Origin: Candidatus Dormiibacterota bacterium
GTDB lineage: Bacteria > Chloroflexota > Dormibacteria > Aeolococcales > Aeolococcaceae
Length of the DNA stretch: 5,840 nt
Direction: 5' to 3'
Assembly (NCBI GenBank): GCA_955651875.1
Contig: CATPAP010000168.1
Location: forward strand, 1 to 5,840
In this document: one piece after another, positions 1 to 3,537 of the stretch
How positions within the stretch are numbered: position 1 is the stretch's first letter
Layout of the letters: every line of letters begins with the position of its first letter
Translations under genes and position numbers: made by a program
The notes under the pieces: generated by a model
What the model saw: only the letters and a program-made list of their open reading frames with translations
Databases searched by the model: none
What the model was told of the DNA's origin: nothing

Positions 1-2
1 GC

Positions 3-311
3 TATGTGGTGATCGGCGGCGTGGTGATCGGGGCGGTCGTCGCGGCCATCGTGCTGCGCCGAGCCAGCGGCGGCAAGGAGGCAGCCCCAGCCAGGACACC
101 GAGCTCGCTCGAGGAGATCGCCACCGAGCTCGCCGAGATTCGCAAGAAGCTGGAAGCCGCCAAGGTCGAGCCCGACCGCGGTCCCGTGTGGCAGAAGGTC
201 GCCGTACGGGCGGTCTCGGCCGCCGCTGCCGCCGGCGGCACCTACGCCGCGCGCCGCTTCATGACGCGAGCGGGTGACCAGGCGGCGGCGGAAGCCGCCG
301 GGATGGGCTGA
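3..311 (+). CDS. Small membrane-anchored coiled-coil protein, 5' end uncertain
   Basis: I do not recognise a named family. The reading frame is open to the left edge: the first full codon is TAT at 3-5, followed by GTG codons at 6 and 9, so the start is either one of these GTGs or outside the window. Counting from the GTG at 6 gives 101 aa. Residues 1-17 are a Gly/Val/Ile/Ala-rich hydrophobic segment ending in two arginines, which fits an N-terminal membrane anchor with the rest in the cytoplasm. Residues about 33-52 have heptad-like spacing (SLEEIATELAEIRKKLEAAK) and probably form a short coiled coil. An Ala/Gly-rich helical stretch follows near the C-terminus. The stop TGA is at 309-311, 7 nt before the chosen start of the PBP gene on the same strand, which suggests co-transcription and an envelope role. 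That role is inference from context only. Confidence 0.6.
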   Translation, partial: YVVIGGVVIGAVVAAIVLRRASGGKEAAPARTPSSLEEIATELAEIRKKLEAAKVEPDRGPVWQKVAVRAVSAAAAAGGTYAARRFMTRAGDQAAAEAAGMG

Positions 312-318
312 CCGAAGC

Positions 319-2547
319 GTGACGGGGCCTCCGAGGCCGCTGACGCCGCCGTCGTCCGGCGGGTCGCGGCGACCGACCCGGGTGCGGGCGTCGAGCCGTC
401 GCTGGCGGCTGAGCCGGCGGTGGAAGCGGGTGCTCGCGATCGGTGGCGCGTTCTTCGCCCTGTGTGTCGCGCTCGTCGCCGGGCTGGTGGTGTACGCCGC
501 CCTCACCCTGCCCGACATCAACAGCATCGGCCAGGCCACCGGCACCATCAAGATCCTCGACGTTCACGGAAACCTCATCGCCGAGGTGGGCCACAACAAC
601 GAGAGCCGCCGCACCGTGACCATCGACCAGATCGCCACCCTCATGCAGCAGGCGACGGTCGCCGCCGAGGACAGGAACTTCTACAACGAGGGAGCCTTCA
701 ACCCGGCGCGCGTTCTCAAGGCGATGGTCGACGACATCATCCTGCGCCGCCCGGCGGAGGGGGCGAGCACGATCACCCAGCAGCTCGCCAAGCAGGCCTT
801 CTTCGGCACCAGTGCAGAGAAGTCGCCTTTGCGCAAGGTGAAGGAGGCGCTGCTCGCCAACGAGCTCGACAGCAAGTACAGCAAGCAGCAGATCCTCGAC
901 CAGTACCTCAACATCACCTACTACGGCGAGAACGCCTACGGCGTGGAGTCGGCGGCGCTGCGCTACTTCGGCAAGCACGCCAAGGACCTCAACCTGATGG
1001 AGGCGTCGATGCTCGCCGGGCTGCCCGAGGCGCCCTCGTACAACGACCCGTATCAGAACCCCAGTGCGGCCTACGCGCGCATGCACTATGTGCTCGGCAG
1101 CCTCGTCGCCGTCGGTGACATCACCCAGGCTGCCGCGGACGCGGTGGACCCGCTCGTCGGCGGGACCAACCCCTCGCCGGCCCAGCAGGCGCAGCAGCAG
1201 GCCAACCAGAGCGCGCTGCATGCCGATCTCCATAACGGCCAGACGTCGATCGGCGTGGGCCCGGCCCCGCATTTCGTCCAGTACATCCAGGACCAGCTGC
1301 AATCCATCTTCGGCCAGGACAACCCGGAGTACCTGCAGGGCAGCCTGGTGGTGACGACAACGCTCGACCTGAACATCCAGAACCTGGCCAGCGCCGCCGT
1401 GGCGGCGGGTGTCGCCAAGCTCGCACCCGATGGCGCCAACAACGGGGCGTTGCTGATGATCGACGCGCACACCGGCGCCATCCAGGCGATGGTCGGGTCC
1501 GCTGACTACAGCAACGACTCGATCGCCGGCCAGTACAACATCGTCACCGCCTCGCGGCGGCCGGGATCGTCCTTCAAGCCCTACGTCTACGAGGCCGGCT
1601 TCATGAACGGCACGCTGAAGCCGGACACCATCCTCCAGGACACGCGAGCGGAGTCCCAGAAGCTGGGCGGCGTGCAGGACTTCGACCGCAGATTCCTGGG
1701 GCCGATCACCGCGGCGCGCGCGCTGCTGCTGTCGCGCAACGTCGCCACCGAGCAGGCGATGAAGATGGTGGGCGTGCAGCCGGTCCTCGACCTCGCGTAC
1801 AGCATGGGCATCAACAGCACGCTGACGCCCCTGGCACCCGACCTCAGCACCGCCATCGGCTCCTCGGCGGTGCGCATGATCGACCACACGTCGGCATTCG
1901 CCGCGTTCGCCAACGCCGGGCAGAAGGTGCAGGCACACGGGATCCTCAAGGTCACCGACGACCGGGGCACCGTGATCAGGGACTACACCGTCGCGCCCAA
2001 CCTGGGCAGGGTGCTCACGCCTGCGCAGGCGTGGAGCATCACCTCGATCCTGCGCAACTACCCCAGGCAATGGAATCTGCACTTCAAGTACCCGACCGCG
2101 GGCAAGTCGGGCACCACCGACAACTTCATCGACGCCTGGTATATGACATACACGCCGGACTGGGTGGTGGCGACGTGGACCGGCCACACCAGCGGAACCA
2201 GCCAGGCCGAGCAGGGGATGAACCAGGTCTTCGGCACTGCGACGGGAGCCGCGATCGCGGTGCCGTTCGTCAACGGCCTGCCCAAGCCGAGCGGGTTCAC
2301 GCCGGCGTCGGGATCGCTCGCTGACTGCTCGTCGAACGACGCCGCCCTCGGCGACGTCTCCGGTTGCCCGACGCCGACCCCCGCCCCGACGCCGAGCCCG
2401 ACAATGACCGCACCGCCGACCACGCCGCCGACCGTCACGTTGCCGGCCGTCACGCCCACGCCGACTCCTGTGGTAACGCCGCCGTCAACGACCGCGGCGA
2501 CGAGGGCCGAACCTGCGGCGGTCGCCGAGCGGCGGAGGAGCTCCTAG
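319..2547 (+). CDS. Class A penicillin-binding protein (bifunctional transglycosylase/transpeptidase)
   Basis: Builds peptidoglycan outside the membrane: the GT51 domain polymerises lipid II into glycan strands and the penicillin-binding domain cross-links stem peptides. Numbering is from GTG 319 (742 aa). A basic Pro/Arg-rich cytoplasmic tail (1-37) is followed by a single membrane helix (about 38-64). GT51 motifs: EDRNFYN at 117-123 with the expected catalytic Glu117, GASTITQQ at 148-155, RKVKE at 172-176 with the second Glu at 176, then DQYLN and YGVESAALRYFGK. Transpeptidase motifs: SSFK at 417-420 (nucleophile Ser417), SRN at 472-474, KSGTT from 596. All key residues are present, so it should be active. 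Residues from about 683 form a Pro/Thr-rich tail, possibly wall-spanning or glycosylated; Cys670 and Cys683 could form a disulfide. Start choice: GTG 319 lies just after the upstream stop. GTG 274 would add 15 residues and overlap the previous gene by 38 nt. Neither has a strong ribosome binding site. Total length is normal for the family. Confidence 0.95.
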   Translation: MTGPPRPLTPPSSGGSRRPTRVRASSRRWRLSRRWKRVLAIGGAFFALCVALVAGLVVYAALTLPDINSIGQATGTIKILDVHGNLIAEVGHNNESRRTVTIDQIATLMQQATVAAEDRNFYNEGAFNPARVLKAMVDDIILRRPAEGASTITQQLAKQAFFGTSAEKSPLRKVKEALLANELDSKYSKQQILDQYLNITYYGENAYGVESAALRYFGKHAKDLNLMEASMLAGLPEAPSYNDPYQNPSAAYARMHYVLGSLVAVGDITQAAADAVDPLVGGTNPSPAQQAQQQANQSALHADLHNGQTSIGVGPAPHFVQYIQDQLQSIFGQDNPEYLQGSLVVTTTLDLNIQNLASAAVAAGVAKLAPDGANNGALLMIDAHTGAIQAMVGSADYSNDSIAGQYNIVTASRRPGSSFKPYVYEAGFMNGTLKPDTILQDTRAESQKLGGVQDFDRRFLGPITAARALLLSRNVATEQAMKMVGVQPVLDLAYSMGINSTLTPLAPDLSTAIGSSAVRMIDHTSAFAAFANAGQKVQAHGILKVTDDRGTVIRDYTVAPNLGRVLTPAQAWSITSILRNYPRQWNLHFKYPTAGKSGTTDNFIDAWYMTYTPDWVVATWTGHTSGTSQAEQGMNQVFGTATGAAIAVPFVNGLPKPSGFTPASGSLADCSSNDAALGDVSGCPTPTPAPTPSPTMTAPPTTPPTVTLPAVTPTPTPVVTPPSTTAATRAEPAAVAERRRSS

Positions 2548-2554
2548 CCGCGGT

Positions 2555-2887
2555 TCAGTGGCGGTCGAGGAGTTCGCGGAAGCCGCCCTGGTGGGCGGAG
2601 AGGAGGTCGCGAAGGTCGAGCAGCTCGTCCGAGCTGATCGGGTCGGGCACCCGCGGGATGCCCTCGCTGATGGTCGGCACCTTCTGCTCCTCCTCGATCG
2701 ACCCCCCGTCGGTCTGGAAGATGATCTGGAGGAGGTTCTCGTCGTTGCAGGACGCACAGGTCACCCTGACCAGCGCGCGGTTGCCCTGCTGGGTGATGAC
2801 CTTGATCCCGCAGTCGGCCATGTTGGTGTTGCATACCGCGCAGCGGTAGCGCCTGGCCTGGGAGCGGAGCAATTCAGGCAGATCCAT
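2555..2887 (-). CDS. Zinc-ribbon protein of unknown function, 110 aa
   Basis: A small soluble protein of no family I can name. It has two CxxC knuckles, CAVC at residues 16-19 and CASC at 44-47, 24 residues apart, the classic arrangement of a four-cysteine zinc ribbon; an extra Cys26 lies between them. The segment between and after the knuckles alternates hydrophobic residues (VITQQ, ALVRVTC, LLQIIFQ), as expected for the ribbon's beta strands. The C-terminal half is acidic (GSIEEEQ; PISSDELLDLRDLL) and ends in a probable helix. There is no signal peptide or membrane segment. A nucleic-acid or protein-binding adaptor role is likely for this fold, but no specific function is supported. The gene converges on the PBP gene with only 7 nt between the two stop codons, and is divergent from tRNA-Gln. 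The ATG at 2887 is supported by a -10 box 8 nt upstream. The opposite-strand reading frame over the same span has no recognisable motif. Confidence 0.85.
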   Translation of the reverse strand: MDLPELLRSQARRYRCAVCNTNMADCGIKVITQQGNRALVRVTCASCNDENLLQIIFQTDGGSIEEEQKVPTISEGIPRVPDPISSDELLDLRDLLSAHQGGFRELLDRH

Positions 2888-2895
2888 CGGTTTTC

Positions 2896-2922
2896 AGTAT
2901 AGACCTCACTTCCTGACGCCAA
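2896..2922 (-). promoter_or_regulatory. Promoter of the zinc-ribbon gene, probably leaderless
   Basis: Read on the minus strand, TATACT (2901 to 2896) closely matches the -10 consensus TATAAT. A weak -35, TTGGCG (2922 to 2917), lies 15 bp upstream; reading it as TTTGGC gives 16 bp. Only 8 nt separate the -10 box from the ATG at 2887, so transcription should start at or within a base or two of the A of ATG. That leaves no room for a Shine-Dalgarno sequence, and none is seen. Leaderless mRNAs with this spacing are well known in Actinomycetota and Deinococcota. The start site itself is inferred. Confidence 0.55.
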
Positions 2923-3039
2923 ACTCCCCCGAACTTGGCCTGACGACGTCTCCAGCCCCTTCCAAGGTGGTCGAGAACACGGCTCGGCCCAGCGGGCTCC
3001 AGGGCGGTCACGCTGGCTGGGCGTCGCCGAGGGCTCGGG

Positions 3040-3045
3040 TAGACT
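3040..3045 (+). promoter_or_regulatory. Candidate -10 box for tRNA-Gln
   Basis: TAGACT lies 14 nt upstream of the mature tRNA 5' end at 3060. This would place the transcription start near 3052 and leave a short leader for RNase P to remove. No convincing -35 hexamer is visible at 16-18 bp spacing; the region is GC-rich with only TGGCTG-like sequence. The call rests on the -10 and its position alone. Confidence 0.35.
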
Positions 3046-3059
3046 GAGCGACCGCCCGC

Positions 3060-3134
3060 TGGGGAGTGGCCAAGTGGTAAGGCAGCTGACTCTGGATCAG
3101 CCAATCAGAGGTTCGAATCCTCTCTCCCCAGCCA
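3060..3134 (+). tRNA. tRNA-Gln, anticodon CUG, CCA encoded
   Basis: Reads the glutamine codon CAG. All cloverleaf parts are present. The acceptor stem is 3060-3066 with 3124-3130 (7 bp, fully complementary, starting with the U1-A72 pair typical of bacterial tRNA-Gln). The D arm, 3069-3083, contains the GG of the D loop. The anticodon stem is GCTGA (3085-3089) with TCAGC (3097-3101), around the 7-nt loop CTCTGGA; T33 and anticodon CTG are in place. A 5-nt variable region is followed by the T arm AGAGG/CCTCT around TTCGAAT (3107-3123). Discriminator G is at 3131 and CCA at 3132-3134. The layout follows the Escherichia coli tRNA-Gln genes almost base for base in the D and T arms. It is divergent from the zinc-ribbon gene. 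Its 3' half is copied in both orientations 170-250 bp downstream. Confidence 0.97.
3106..3134 (+). repeat. 29-bp direct repeat, copy 1 (3' end of tRNA-Gln)
   Basis: The last base of the variable region, the T arm, acceptor 3' strand, discriminator and CCA of tRNA-Gln recur without mismatch at 3356-3384, exactly 250 bp downstream. A tRNA 3' end restored as a direct repeat is the usual form of an attachment site used by tyrosine integrases, but no integrase is seen in the window. Confidence 0.9.
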
Positions 3135-3184
3135 CTCGCGCGGCTCTCTCCTCGCTGACGCTCGTAGCTCGCGGCGCGAGTGGC
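3131..3184 (+). repeat. 11-bp inverted repeat overlapping the tRNA CCA end
   Basis: The arms GCCACTCGCGC (3131-3141) and GCGCGAGTGGC (3174-3184) are perfectly complementary around a 32-nt loop. The left arm contains the discriminator G and the encoded CCA of tRNA-Gln, so in the unprocessed transcript the CCA could be buried in this helix. The loop holds a small direct repeat, GCTCG-TA-GCTCG. Either a trailer structure or a repeat-family element; not decidable here. Confidence 0.6.
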
Positions 3185-3203
3185 CGGGGGCCCCCGTTCT
3201 TCT
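3182..3203 (+). terminator. Possible weak terminator after tRNA-Gln
   Basis: The 12-bp perfect palindrome CGGGGGCCCCCG (3185-3196) is followed by the pyrimidine-rich TTCTTCT. As RNA it can only form a short stem with a 3-4 nt loop, and the T run is interrupted, so this is a weak candidate. It is the first GC-rich hairpin with a T-rich tail after the tRNA. Confidence 0.3.
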
Positions 3204-3206
3204 AAC

Positions 3207-3227
3207 AGGAGGGCGATGCGCCCTCCT
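3207..3227. repeat. 9-bp perfect hairpin with 3-nt loop
   Basis: AGGAGGGCG (3207-3215) and CGCCCTCCT (3219-3227) pair perfectly around ATG. The stem is very stable. No T tract follows on the plus strand, so it is not a classic terminator in that direction. On the minus strand a TGTTAGAAG stretch follows, also a poor T tract. It is part of the hairpin series between the tRNA and the tRNA-derived element. Confidence 0.6.
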
Positions 3228-3265
3228 CGACCGCCCAGCAAAGCCGTGCGGTCTCACCTCCCACT

Positions 3266-3285
3266 CGGCGCGATGAATCGCGCCG
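3266..3285. repeat. 8-bp perfect hairpin with 4-nt loop
   Basis: CGGCGCGA (3266-3273) and TCGCGCCG (3278-3285) pair perfectly around TGAA. Immediately downstream, GCTCGCC occurs twice in direct orientation (3287-3293 and 3297-3303). The sequence CCACTCG just before this hairpin (3261-3267) also occurs at the first inverted repeat (3132-3138), hinting that the two structures share an origin. Confidence 0.55.
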
Positions 3286-3302
3286 GGCTCGCCTTCGCTC
3301 GC

Positions 3303-3384
3303 CTGGGGGAGAGAGGCTCCTCACCTCTGATTGGCTGATCCAGAGTCAGGACAAGCAGAGGTTCGAATCCTCTCTCCCCAGCCA
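3303..3384 (+). pseudogene. tRNA-Gln-derived quasi-palindrome (inverted plus direct 3' halves)
   Basis: The left part, 3303-3349, is an inverted copy of tRNA-Gln 3086-3131. Its 27 nt at 3323-3349 are perfectly complementary to 3086-3112 (anticodon arm, variable region, T stem). The next 6 nt, opposite T-loop TCGAAT, are replaced, and the remaining 13 nt match with one extra G. The right part, 3356-3384, is a perfect direct copy of the tRNA 3' end including CCA. Together they fold as one imperfect hairpin (3303-3381): 13 bp with a bulged G, a 6x6 internal loop, 7 bp (3323-3329 with 3356-3362), a mismatch, 3 bp, a small internal loop, and 4 bp closing a 7-nt loop TCCAGAG. It cannot be a working tRNA: there is no D loop with GG, and the anticodon-like loop has C where T33 is required. 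Most likely a rearranged tRNA remnant; a functional hairpin RNA is possible but unsupported. Confidence 0.75.
3356..3384 (+). repeat. 29-bp direct repeat, copy 2 (tRNA-Gln 3' end)
   Basis: Identical to 3106-3134 with different flanks on both sides (AAG before, AATCTC after, against AAT and CTCGCG at the tRNA). It forms the right arm of the quasi-palindrome. It could be a leftover attachment site; the partner site of any larger element would lie outside the window. Confidence 0.85.
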
Positions 3385-3537
3385 AATCTCCGTATTCGAA
3401 CCGGCTTGGGATTGGCCGTAAGCGTTGCTGACGACCGTCGCTGTCGTCCCACGGCCGCGAGATCACCGAGGGCGGAGGCGCGGTTCACTCGGGGGCCGCA
3501 ATTGACCGGTTGGGTTGCACGAGTCCAAGCTTGCGCA
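3385..3537. other. Intergenic gap upstream of the cyclase/ATPase gene
   Basis: With 3135-3384 this completes a 403-bp stretch with no protein gene. This part has no strong hairpin and no clear promoter: TTGACC at 3502-3507 resembles a -35, but no acceptable -10 follows at 16-18 bp. The downstream gene's frame is open back to a TGA at 3328-3330, yet I see no protein-like sequence in it before about 3538. Confidence 0.5.

Noticed and set aside
274..318. GTG 274 as the PBP start
   Set aside because: Not excluded, but it overlaps the upstream gene by 38 nt, and the codons in this stretch look dictated by the upstream frame; GTG 319 keeps the entire membrane helix and all domains.
259..2187. Long open frame of 642 aa on the minus strand opposite the PBP gene
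   Set aside because: Arg/Gly/Val/His-rich translation without domains, lying opposite a gene with a complete set of PBP motifs; a typical antisense shadow in GC-rich coding DNA.
2541..2571. Bidirectional terminator between the convergent PBP and zinc-ribbon genes
   Set aside because: Only a short imperfect stem with an internal loop can be drawn and there is no T tract on either side.
3135..3355. CRISPR-like array, suggested by repeated short motifs and hairpins
   Set aside because: The repeats differ from each other, spacing is irregular and there are no cas genes.
3303..3384. A second functional tRNA (Leu-like CAG in the loop TCCAGAG)
   Set aside because: No D arm with GG, C instead of T at position 33, mismatched acceptor pairing unless a base is bulged, and the anticodon-like loop is simply the inverted copy of the tRNA-Gln loop.
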